Positions 23,921-34,299 of a DNA stretch of 64,000 nt are shown one piece after another. The translations under genes were made by a program, and so were the position numbers. Below the pieces are notes generated by a model. That model saw only the letters and a list, made by a program, of their open reading frames with translations. It made no database searches and had not been told where the DNA came from. The DNA is from Piper betle (taxonomy: Eukaryota; Streptophyta; Magnoliopsida; Piperales; Piperaceae). The DNA lies in the NCBI GenBank assembly GCA_033002965.1, contig JAURVB010014795.1:1-64000 (forward strand), in the 5' to 3' direction. Positions within the stretch are counted from its first letter, which is position 1. Every line of letters begins with the position of its first letter.

Positions 23921-26055
23921 TTTAATTAATTTATTTAACGAAATCTTAATCTTTAATTTGCATGATCCACATATTAAAGAAACCTTAATCTTTAATTTAT
24001 AAACTCAAGGTTATGATATGTTTCCTGGATTGATTAAACATACGTGTTGTCTATAGAATTTGCCTAAAGGCAACGACTATTATATGTCCTAATGCAAAAA
24101 TCATGTCCTCTAACAGAAAACAACTCTTTTTCAGTTAGATTTTAATAAATCTAATTTATCTGTTCCTAAAACAATTACTTAATCTAAGGTAGAATTATCT
24201 AAATATTAGAAATTAGAGAAAATAGTTCCACCTAGGATAAGTTTATGGAAAGCAAAAAAATTACAGAATATTTTGAAGATGTCAAAATATTCTCAGAAAG
24301 ATTTGAAGCAACAAATAAATCATCCTCATCTACTTCCAGTGTAAAAGGAATTTTTTTATCTGATCAAATAGAATTTACACAAATGAACTATCTTTCTCAG
24401 ATATGGAATTTAAGGTTAATACCTTAAGTACTTTTACAGATAAAGAAAAATGTTCTGCTGAGTTTATGCTTCCTTGGCATAACAAATTTAGACAGTGGCA
24501 TTTTAATTTTCCCCTAGATGAATTACTGACTTTTAAGACAAAATATTATGCTTACCTAAGTAAGTTGGGTTATGAAATCCCCTTTGTTACTTGGTATAAG
24601 TATTAAATTTATCTCGAATTTTTGTTTTGAAAGAAACAAAAATTTGGGATACTTTTGATAGTAAAACAGTAATAAGTAAGCATCCCTCAGTAGGAAATAT
24701 CACCTATGGTAATATAGAAGCTAATTCAATCATTAAAGTGGATATTAAAAAGTTATCTATTGAAGACCTATCTATGGTTATTAAGTAAAACAACTATACC
24801 CATTTACATCTGCAAACAATTGCTTCTCACCTTTCCTAGCTTTAAGAGAAATTTCTACCAAGGGAGAAAGGTATAGAGAAGATTGATGATAGTAAGGTAA
24901 AATCTGTGTTAATTAAACCTCCAATAGTGTCTTCAAAATGATTTAATAATAAGCTACCCTTAAATGAAGATTTAGTAGAAAACTTAACTAAGAAATTAGG
25001 AACCATTAAGATAATCTATTTAATAAAAGTTATCAATGAAGAATTGGAAAATTATGAGAAATTAATAAATTATTTTTCTAATAATAAAATTGAAATGGCA
25101 AAATATAAGGTAAGTTAGCCTCTTCTAACAGGAAGATGTTGCTGCCTGAGACCAACACCTGCCTCAATTGTATTTGAAGAAAACACAATTAATTCTATAT
25201 TATCTTGTGAATAAGTCCATCTATGAATGGAGTATTGATGGCCAATCTGAATATCAGATAATAACATTACATAACATGCTTATGTATTCTACTATTTATC
25301 ATAATTCAGATAGACAAATTACTGAATTTATTATTGCCAGATTTTCTAGACAACCAAAAAGGTTGATGGGATCACTATTTGGCCCCTATGCAGAAAAGCA
25401 AAGTATTAAATTTAATCTAAATTGATTCAACTATAGCACAACCCCAAGAAGGTGTTGTTTACGTTTTAATTACCACTATTTTGTATCATTTTATAGGTGA
25501 TACAACTGGCTTTAAAGAAAGGACACAAGAATTAATCATGAATTAAAATGTCCTTATTTAATACATTTTATATGCTACAAAGATACGCTTTGATCTCTTT
25601 TATTTCAAAGAAATGATTACATTTTAGATTTTGGAATGAAAGATTCTTAGTCGGATTACCTCCTTTATTTGTAGAAAGAATTAGAACCCGACTAAGAAAT
25701 CAGTATAATAGAACTATCCCATATAGTTTTTTCACCTTTGGAAAATTAATTAATGACGTTGTTTTAGAAGGTTTTTCTCTTTGCAATAAATTTGAAAAAT
25801 CAATTGAAAAAACAAAGACTAGCAAGAAGGAAAGAATTGGGACAATTTGTAACCAATTTGGTACATTTGCCGTTCATGTCCCTTCTTTGTCTATTACATT
25901 AAGAGTAAAAACATTTTCCCTAGAAGTCAAAAGAAGTTTAGAATTGGCCAAAAAAATCTAAAGTTACTGATGAAAAAGATAAAAAGAAGAAAGGAAAAAC
26001 TTTTCAGAAAAAATCTACAACCATTTAGCACAAAGCTAGTACTAAACCTATAGTT

Positions 26056-26097
26056 TGCTAGGATTGTGGCAAAACAGGTCATACTAGAAGTCAACGT
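26056..26097 (+). pseudogene. zinc-knuckle relic of the endogenous pararetrovirus
   Basis: The CxxC...GH motif is still readable (DCGKTGHTRS), but the codon after the first Cys is a stop (26059-26061) and the last zinc ligand is Arg. The peptide that follows (HKISELDISDEDKE) is typical of the segment after the knuckle in florendo/petuvirus-like polyproteins. Confidence 0.75.
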
Positions 26098-26609
26098 AAA
26101 TTAAGACATAAGATTAGTGAATTAGACATCTCAGATGAAGATAAGGAAAGTTTGTTTGAATTATTAGAAAATACTTGGAAATAGATATATTAGAATCAAC
26201 TGATACTAGCACTAGAACCAATAATTGTGATCATTGTGAATGTAATCACTACAAAGCCATTATGAATCTTAATGTTTTGAGTATAAACATGATTATAGCA
26301 CAATAATCTATCTTATTAGATTTAATAGATTCAATTACAGATAAAGAACAATAGAGAGCTATGATTGAGAAGGTTTTAGTTGCTAGCAAAGACAAAAACT
26401 CAAACCTAAAATGGAGGCTATAGTTAATCCTGCATACACTATGACAGAGGTCTTAGGAAGAATAAAACAAGAAAAACCTTTATCAGTTAATGACTTGCGT
26501 GCAGAGATTAATACTTTTAAGTTAGAAGTTGTTCAATTAAAAAGAAGAATAAAAATTTTAGAATTAGCAAATGATAAGGAAAATGATATTGATTCTGAAT
26601 TAAAGTTAT

Positions 26610-26819
26610 TTGAAGATTCTTGGAGAATCATCAAATACTCTGAATGAATATTTAAATATAATAGAACAAACAATATCACGAAAGTATGTTTTACAAATTA
26701 AACTAATAATTAATCAAGAATTTACTCTAGAAACATTAGTTTTAGTAGATATTCGTGCAGATAGTAACATAATACAAGAAGGATTAATACAAACTCGATA
26801 TTATGAAAAAATTACTTAG
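26610..26819 (+). pseudogene. pararetroviral aspartic protease fragment
   Basis: The active-site region reads VDIRADSN, with the catalytic Asp at 26748-26750 kept and the usual Gly two residues later changed to Arg. It is followed by IIQEGLIQTRYYEK, common in caulimovirid proteases. The frame ends at 26819, and a possible continuation starts in another frame at 26864 (GNPFNVLIEPF). Confidence 0.75.
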
Positions 26820-27186
26820 GCACTTTCTACAGCTAATGATCAAAAACTAAAAATAAGATATAAATGACATTCATACTTGTTCAATATGCTGGTACAAATG
26901 TTATACTTGGAAATCCATTTAACGTACTAATAGAACCATTTACCATTGATGATGTTGGTATTCATACCAAAATCAAAGGTAAAGAGCTGAACTTTAAGTT
27001 AGAATTTCCTAAACAAAAAATGCCAATTTCTTCTGTAAAAGGGAATCTTTGAGAAAGAATGCTCATATTAATTATCTAAAAGAAGAAGTGCAATTGCTAA
27101 ATTTTAAAGAAAAATTAGAATTACTAGAAATTAAAAATAAAATAAAATAATTCCAAAAACAGTTTGAAGAAGAACTATGTAATGAA

Positions 27187-27984
27187 TTGCCTACAACGTT
27201 TTGGGAACGACATAAAATTACTCTTCCTTATGATGATAATTTTTATAATGCTCAAATTCCCAGTAAGGCAAGGCCAATTCAAATGAGTAAAGAACTTCTA
27301 TTATATTGTCAAAGTGAAATACAAGATTTACTCCAGAAGAATTTAATTAAACCTAGTAATCTCCTTGGTCCTGCTCATTTTTTTGTGTTTATAAAGCTAC
27401 TGAAATTGAGGAACACCAAGATTAGTAATAAATTATAAGCCATTAAAGAAGGTTCTAAAATAGATTAGTTATCCCATCCCAAACAAGAAAGATTTACTTA
27501 AACGTTTATATCAAGCTAAAATCTTTAGTAAATTTGATCTTAAATATAGATTTTGGCAAATTCAAATTCATAAAAAGATAGATACAAAACAATGTTTAAT
27601 GTCCCTTTTGGACCGTACGAATGGAATGTTATGCCATTCGGTTAAAAAAATGCTCCTTCTGAATTTTAGAAAGTTATGAATGATATATTTAATCCTTATG
27701 TAAATTTTATTATCGTTTATATAGATGATATCTTGGTATATTTGAATGATTTAGATCAACATTTTAAACATTTTATGCAATTCCATAAAATTGTCGTATC
27801 AAAGCGGGAAATGAATTTAGTTCAAGAAAAAATTAAGTATTTAGGTCATGAAATTGAAAATAATTATATTGGACCAATACAAAGAGTAATTGAGTTTTCT
27901 AGTAAATTTCTTGATGAGTTAATAGATAAAACTCAGTTACAAAGATTTTTAGAGAAGTTTAAATTATGTTTCAGATTTTTATAA
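27187..27984 (+). pseudogene. pararetroviral reverse transcriptase, broken
   Basis: The first open piece (27187-27438) carries the N-terminal region with ARPIQMSKEL and EIQDLLQKNLIKPS. A middle piece around 27490-27660 is readable in shifting frames (FSKFDLK, then MPFG). The last piece (27676-27984) has the catalytic YIDD at 27718-27729, followed by KIKYLGHEI and KTQLQRFL. At least three frame breaks or stops separate these parts. Confidence 0.85.
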
Positions 27985-28099
27985 AGCCTTGGCTCAAGAT
28001 TGTAAACTATTATGGCAGTTTCTTAAGAAAATCCTCCTCCTTGGTCTACCACTCATACTAAAGCAGTCCAACATATTAAACAAAAAATCCAATTTATTT

Positions 28100-28510
28100 C
28101 ATGTTTAAGTTTACCTCATCCCTCATCCTTAAAGGTTGAAACTAATGCATCTAACTTAGGCATTGGGGGTATCCTATAATAATCTATTAATAATAAAAAG
28201 TTATTATTAGATATTATTGAGGAATTTGGAACCCGACTCAACAAAAGTATTCTACTATTAAAAAGGAAATGTTGAGTATTGTCAATTGTATGTTAAAATT
28301 TTAAGATGACTTGTTTAATCAGAGTTTTTGATTAAGAATTGACTATAAAGCGGCTAAAGACATCTTATAAAAGATGTAAAAATTTAGCCTCTAAATATAT
28401 ATTTGCACCCTGGCAAGCCTTATTAGTAATTTTCAATTTTGACATCGAATACATTAAAGTTGATACTAATTTTCTCTCTATGTTTCTCACTCATGAATTT
28501 AGGGTATAAT
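28100..28510 (+). pseudogene. pararetroviral RNase H relic
   Basis: The start motif ETNASNLGIGGIL has Asn (28144-28146) where the catalytic Asp belongs, and a stop follows. The end of the domain is visible as TNFLSMFLTHEF at about 28465-28500. Frames change several times between them. Confidence 0.7.
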
Positions 28511-28964
28511 GGACATGGACAAAGACAAACAATCTCCATACAAATACAAAAATGTCCTGAATATCAAAATGCATAATAAAGGTAAACAGTTTTATAAGTC
28601 TTATGCAGGTCTTGCTCCGCCCAAAAAGAAACTACTTTTATTTGACCCACCTTCTACCCAAATCCAGTAAAAGACCATCCCATAATGATTCAATTAAAGT
28701 ACTCAGCCTTTATATTCTTAAGCATAATCCATTGCATATATGTTATCTTGATAAAACTCCACATATAATTGCTTCCTCTCTTCTCCCGTCTTTATCCCAT
28801 TTTCCAATTACTTCAAGGAAAACCCGTTAATATTATGAGTTAATTCTTCAAGATACTAGCTCCTTTATTTTTACCCATAAATTCCGTGGAGAAGACATAA
28901 GTCATTAAATACATTATCAAATTGAATTATTTGAGACATGCATTGCATATAGCAGATTCTAGTA

Positions 28965-29370
28965 GTCGGAGAATTTATTGACATATTCCGAGAGCGGATT
29001 AGTGGATTGCCACCAAATAGAAAAGTAGACCTTGCCGTTGAGTTGATGTCAGGCACAACACTGACCTCTAGAGCTCCATATAGAATAGCACCTCTTGAGC
29101 TCAATGAACTCAAGGAACAATTACATACACTATTGGATTAAGGATTCATCAGACTGAGTGTCTCTCCATGGGGAGCACCAGTATTATTCGTGAGGAAGAA
29201 GGATAGGGCATGCGTTTATGCATCGATTATAGGATGCTAAACTATGCAACTATTAAGAACATATAACCTCTTTCTCGCATAGATGATCTATTATATCAGT
29301 TGATCTCAATAGTCGTCTTCTCAAAGTTGATCTGAGGTCAGAATATTACCAGTTGAAGATTTTAATCAAT
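28965..29370 (+). pseudogene. Ty3/gypsy reverse transcriptase fragment, Tekay/Del-like
   Basis: The plus strand encodes LPPNRKVDLAVELMSGTTL and APYRIAPLELNELKEQL, then SVSPWGAPVLFVRKKD and, after frame breaks, RIDDLLYQL and FSKVDLRSEYYQL. These match the N-terminal half of chromovirus reverse transcriptase. Stops (about 29140 and later) and a missing base after KKD break it. It is cut off at about 29370, right where the old LTR piece begins. Confidence 0.85.
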
Positions 29371-29379
29371 CAAATTTTA

Positions 29380-29555
29380 CCATGTTGTGCTAATAATTAT
29401 CAATTTTAAATAATTAGGTCGGAGTTAATTATGCCTCACTTTGTCAGCGATCGGCGACGACTACGGTTTGTCACGCAGTTCGGGATTTGAATTAGGCACC
29501 CAGTGGCGTCCGAAGTTATCATCGTCATAAAAAAATTAACTGCATACTATCATAT
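29380..29555 (-). repeat. left part of an older LTR, split by the solo LTR insertion
   Basis: It aligns with 2590-2735 and 3560-3585 of the first LTR: GTTGTGCTAA, GTCGGAG.TAATTATGCCTC, GGCGACGACTA, then AAAAAATTAACTGCAT. The GC-rich middle of the LTR (about 2735-3550 in the first copy) is missing. Orientation is the same as the LTR at 866-3784. The piece ends with CATAT at 29551-29555, the target site of the solo LTR. Confidence 0.8.
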
Positions 29556-30494
29556 TGTAAAACCCGTGACTCGAGTCAGAGTTTTACGTTACCGAACCAG
29601 TCGGTTCAACCGTTGGTTCGAGTCGAGTCAGTTTCATGAACCGCGTGCTGAGTCGAGGCCAGCCGTGAGTTATGAGCGATGAGAGTCAGGTGTACCGGAA
29701 TATATGATGATAACGTCGAGGAGATGGTGAGAGATGAGTTATCAGAATATATGAAAGTATGCAGTATTTTTTTCTTTTATATGTTTGATCGTAGAAATAG
29801 TTTTAGGCCGAATAACGCATTAGGACGCGTTGGATTATATTCGGGTGGGTTATTAGTTATAGAGCATGCCATTTGGATGTTGTTGTGTTTGTTTTATTTT
29901 ATGGAATTTTTCCATATTTTTCTAGATTTTTTTAGAATTTATTACGAACTAGTTATTATTTTGACTCGAGTAGGAATCGAGTCAATACTTATTTACGAAA
30001 TTGCCACTGAGGCATGTTTTTCTCCCTCCCGACATCTTCCCCGCCCAAACCCTAGCCGCGCCGCCTATTGTGCGTCGCCGCCGCCGCCGTCGACTGCCGC
30101 CCTGCCGCCGATCAACGCCGCCCGTCGCCCCTCGCCGTCGCCGTGCCGCCTCGACCAACCCCGGCCACCGTCTCGCCGCCACGACGCCGGAATCGCCCCA
30201 CGAAACCGCCTCGGCCGTCGCCACTCCGAGCCGGATTCCGCCGCCGTCCGGGCCGCGCCGCCGCCGCTGTGACCCTGACGACCACCCCCTCGCCGTCGCC
30301 GACGTTTCCCCCATCATCCCGACCGCCGTCGAGGCCGGCCGCAGCCCCGATCGGAGCACGCCGCCGCCGCCGCCCATTTTCGACGCCGCCGTCGACGGCC
30401 ATCGCCGCCTCGGCTACCCTGTTTGACACCACCATTGGACCAAGCTCGTCGAGCTGGTGCCGATAGACCCCCTGATTGCCCCGTCCCGAATCAT

Positions 30495-30575
30495 CGCCGG
30501 AAAACCGTCGGAATCCGCCGGAAAACCGCCGACACTCGCCGGAAAACCGCCGGAACCGCCGGAAAATTGGATTCA
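30495..30575. repeat. GC-rich short repeats, GCCGGAAAACCG unit
   Basis: CGCCGGAAAACCG or close variants occur four times within 80 bp, spaced 21-24 bp apart, inside the GC-rich block of the solo LTR. They give the frames here a repetitive Pro-Glu-Asn-Arg look, one reason not to call those frames genes. Confidence 0.75.
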
Positions 30576-31339
30576 TTGGGAAATTCGCCGGATCATCCGC
30601 CGAACGCACCCGGTCCAATCTGATCGGACTTCGGACGCCGCTAGGTGCCGAATTCGAGTTTCGAGCCACGAAACGGAAACCCTAGCCGTCGCCGATTTTC
30701 GACGACGCGAGGTATAATTTATTTTAACTTAATTATTTGAAAGTATTGATTATTAGAATTGCATGCTAGGATTGGTGAATTGTGTGTTATAATAATATAT
30801 ATAAATGTAGATTTGATTAAGGATAAAATATGAAATTTGTTTGATTGAGTGGTGTTAAAAATGGAGGCTAAGAAAGTAATTAGGGTAACTAGGTAATGAT
30901 CATGATCTAATGCAAACTAGCCTAAGTAGACTTGCTAGAATTGATATAGGTTGATGTGTGTTGATTGATGCGTGATTGTGTTGATTGTGTGTGCATGCTA
31001 TAGGATGTGTGATTCATCATGCGGGCGTTAGTTTTTAGCTTGATTGTGTAGGTACGGTGTAGGAGCTCGCCGCCTAGGCGCGTGGACCCGTTTGGAGCTT
31101 CTACCAGGTCCGTTTAGGACTCGTTCTCTGTTTTACGCTATTCTATTGTGTATTTGATTTATCATGTGCAGGACGAGTTAAGTGGCGTTTTATCGGATCC
31201 CACTTAACTCGGGCCATTTAGCCAACAGTTCTTTTCCGGATTAATAACCCTCGAGGATGAGATCCCTCGAGTTTGTTTTCGAACTTCAGATCCAGCTCAC
31301 GTTGCCTTCGGGCCTATTGTATAAATCCCAACCCAGACC

Positions 31340-31349
31340 TATATATATG
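31340..31349 (+). promoter_or_regulatory. TATA-like promoter block of the solo LTR
   Basis: ATATATATG followed by TATAGTTTTCGCG is conserved in the LTR at 866-3784 (minus strand, 1989-2003). The same block in the copy at 61334 keeps an ATATATAAA run. Transcription would start shortly after it. The activity is inferred from conservation and position only. Confidence 0.5.
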
Positions 31350-32498
31350 TATAGTTTTCGCGTTTTTGTGAGAGATTGAATGAGGGAAATCCGACTACCG
31401 TGCTACGCGAGCGGGCACGTGTGAGTCGATAGTGGGCTCTGGAATGGTGTACGAGCCGTTTCATTCCCGAGGGATCCTGACAACTCCACCTTTGAGTTCC
31501 TCAAACCCGGAGAAGTGTGGAGGTTCACGGGTACTGCATTGCAGCGCATGTCTAGACTTGTGGTTTCAAAGGGTACTAAAGGCGACTGCCTGAGAGTGCT
31601 CGGCCTTCGTACTCAAGGCCAGGAGTAATATGGAAGGTGCAGAGGGCGGAAAGGAATGAGATTTGATGCGAGAAGCGATAGAGAAATGGCCAAGGTATGA
31701 GAATGAGAAAGAAAGGGGGACGCTGTCGACCCGAGGGCGACGGCTCCCATATGTGCCCTGATGAGAGTTCTTGAGGAAGTATATGGTTTTCATTCAACAG
31801 GAGAGTTTGCTCTCCTGTGCCAGATTGATATTAGTTATTTTCCGGGCCGGTAACACTCGTTACTGACGGTTTTTCTATATATATGTAGGTGAGGAATGCG
31901 AGCGATGAAAGCTGTCGGGACTGTGGAGGAGCAGCACGGAACCGCGCACACATGTACCTGCCGCGTGTAATGTATAATAATGATGTGTTAATGCTATGTG
32001 AATGATAATTTTGATGTGTTTGCTTGGATGAATTGCATGTTATGAAATGAACGGATAGATGTGAATGAGCAGGGAGCCTTGAGTTCAGCCTCGGCTTAGA
32101 TGAAAACAAATGAGATAATGACTGAATGCCATGGTAGATTGTTATGTTTTATCGTATTTTGCTAAAATATTTATATACCCTTGTTGTGGACAGGTTAGCC
32201 CCTATTGCACATTTAGGGGAGATTCTGTCCGTTTTTCCGTAAAAATTAACGAATTTTTATTTAAATTTCTTGCCTATTGAATGGTTTTATTTTGCTTACA
32301 TATCATAGCATGCATGTAGGACCGCGTTAGAACCCAATTGTTCCCATTCATGCATCTCATGTTTGCATCTCCATCTTAAGACGCCGAGAGCAGATCCGGG
32401 TCGGCTTAACCGAACCTAGTAGATTAGCGAACGGTTCGGTCGCCGGTGACATTTCCGGGTCGGTTCACGGGTGAGCCGAAACGGGGTGTTACACATAT

Positions 32499-32691
32499 AC
32501 TCTGATAACTCATTTTTCATCATTTTTTTGACATTATCATCATATACTCAGGTACACTTGACCCTCATCACTCATAATGCACAGTCGGCCTCGACTCAGC
32601 ACACATGTAATCAAACTGACTTGACTCAAACTAACAGATGAACTGACTGGTTCACTCATGTAAAACTCTGACTCGAGTGACAGGTTTTACT
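32499..32691 (-). repeat. right part of the older LTR split by the solo LTR
   Basis: It aligns with 3590-3784: ACTCTGATAACTCATT, GACATTATCATCATATACT, GACCCTCATCACTCATA, then the terminal CAGGTTTTAC. Together with 29380-29555 it forms one LTR interrupted at the CATAT site. This shows the order of events: this LTR first, the solo LTR later. Confidence 0.85.
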
Positions 32692-33429
32692 TCTTGTTGT
32701 AGAAGTAGGAGAGGAAAGAAGTAAAAAGAGAAAGGAGCAGCAAAAGAAAAGCAAGGAGAAAGGGAGATGCGCCCTCGCTGGAGAACCCTTCCAGTGACCT
32801 CCAAGACCACTGGCGTGGCATGTGGAGTGCCCCTGATACAACTTGACCAAGATCCATTGCCGAAGAAGCCCGAAGTCACCATAAAACACTCGAGAAGTCC
32901 CTTGTTGGAGCTGTGAAACTCCATCAAATAGTCATCTTTACGGCCTCCGTCCAGCCAACTCAGGTCCCTGTCAGCCTGAATAGAACCACTACAGTACTCC
33001 TCTCATAGCCGCCAACAAACCCAAGCTGATATCCACCAGTGAAGACCATCGCTATCACCAAAAAATGACCCAAAGAGGCCTACCAGAGTAGTGCGATAGC
33101 AGTAGCCGACCAACTTCTCAGACTCCATCCGGCCGATCACCACCACCGAAGGATAAGCGACCGCCTCCAATCAGTCCCTCTCATCGACAGATACAAACAC
33201 AAGTCCAGCCACAGAAAGCCACCACCATCACCAAAAACAGCGATCGAGCCCAACCCTAAATCAATTTCACCAGAGATTCATGGCATTGTCACCGCTGACC
33301 AGATGGGCCACTGGCTACTGGATCACTACTAAAAGCTTCATCGATCTGAGATCCACCGTGCTGAGCAGTCTCCTTCATCGCCGGAGCCCTCAAAGTCGCT
33401 ATTGTACCACTGCCGTAGTTGGGGTCTGT
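32692..33429. other. intergenic, no recognisable gene
   Basis: Starts with a purine-rich stretch (AGAAGTAGGAGAGG) and continues with moderately GC-rich sequence with short chance frames. It is directly followed by the TRIM element, whose target site TCTGT ends at 33429. Confidence 0.4.
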
Positions 33430-34204
33430 TGTGAGATCCCTCAACTTAGTCCCACATCTAATACCTACTGGGAGAAGATCATGTTTATAAGTGGGAATGG
33501 ACTATAGATCTTTAACTTCTGGGGTACCCATTTTAAAGAAATGACTTAGCCCATTACTTTGCACTTTGGGCTGGGTCATTACAAATGGTATCAGAGCCGA
33601 CCTGGTTCCGTGTTAGATGGTGGGCTGGATTAGAAATGTTGTCTAGGCTACCGGTCACGGGCCAGAAAGGTCATAGGCTGGGGCTAGCAACGGGCCAAGA
33701 ATAGGCATTTCGAGGACGAAATTCTCTAAGGTGGGTGGATTGTGAGATCCCTCAACTTAGTCCCACATCTAATACCTACTGGGAGAAGATCTTGTTTATA
33801 AGTGGGAATGGACTATAGATCTTTAACTTCCGCGGTACCCATTTTAAAGAGATGACTTAGGCCCATTACGTTGCACTTTGGGCTGGGTCGTTACAAATGG
33901 ATCAGAGCAAACCTGGTTCCGTGTTAGATGGTGGGCTGGATTAAAAACGTTGGCTAGGCTGCCGGTCACGGGCCAGAAGGTCGTAGGCTGGGGCTAGCAA
34001 CGGGCCAAGTATAGGCATTTCGGGGACGAAATTTCCTAAGGTGGGTGGATTGTGAGATCCCTCAACTAAGTCCCACATCTAATACCTACTGGGAGAAGAT
34101 CCTGTTTATAAGTGGGAATGGACTATAGATCTTTAACTTCCGGGGTACCCATTTTAAAGAAATGACTTAGCCCATTACGTTGCACTTTGGGCTGGGTCAT
34201 TACA
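33430..34204 (+). mobile_element. TRIM (miniature LTR retrotransposon) with three LTRs and two interiors
   Basis: Three LTRs of 154-155 bp (33430-33583, 33741-33895, 34051-34204), each from TGTGAGATCCC to GGGTC(A/G)TTACA, alternate with two interiors of about 155 bp. The first interior starts with the initiator-Met primer site TGGTATCAGAGCC (33586-33598); in the second it is mutated. Each interior ends with a purine tract AAGGTGGGTGGAT just before the next LTR. The whole unit has a 5-bp target duplication TCTGT (33425-33429 and 34205-34209). It codes for nothing and depends on other elements for movement. The tandem form is a known outcome of LTR recombination. Confidence 0.95.
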
Positions 34205-34299
34205 TCTGTAGAGACCATTAGTTATTGATCATGTCCACCGGTCTGTTCATGTCCACGATCGTGAAGAGTTGACCAAGACTGATTAGACCCATGACCAAG

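Larger units (their letters stand above)
23920..28880 (+). mobile_element. endogenous pararetrovirus (Caulimoviridae relative), decayed
   Basis: A 5-kb, strongly AT-rich block differs in base composition from its neighbours. It carries on the plus strand, in order, movement/coat-region-like peptides (about 24200-24610), a degenerate zinc knuckle, an aspartic protease, a reverse transcriptase and an RNase H with the family-typical LxxFLTxEF ending. There are no LTRs and no integrase, which fits a virus-derived insertion rather than an LTR element. The order resembles single-polyprotein genera such as petuvirus or florendovirus; genus is inference. Many stops and frame changes break every domain, so this is an old inactive copy. 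Confidence 0.85.
29556..32493 (+). mobile_element. solo LTR (2.94 kb), same family as 866-3784, with CATAT target duplication
   Basis: The unit runs from TGTAAAACCC to GGGGTGTTACA with CATAT on both sides (29551-29555 and 32494-32498). There is no primer site after the end, so this is one LTR left after LTR-LTR recombination. It is inserted, in opposite orientation, into an older LTR of the same family. It contains a GC-rich block (about 30000-30710) with Arg/Pro/Ala-rich frames on both strands, a TATA-like promoter block at 31340 and a U5 third matching the first copy. Sense orientation is plus, deduced from the primer site of the first copy. Confidence 0.9.

Noticed and set aside
29679..30717. 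Several GC-rich frames (130-197 codons) on both strands
   Set aside because: Same GC-rich LTR block in the solo LTR; low-complexity composition and short repeats explain the open frames.
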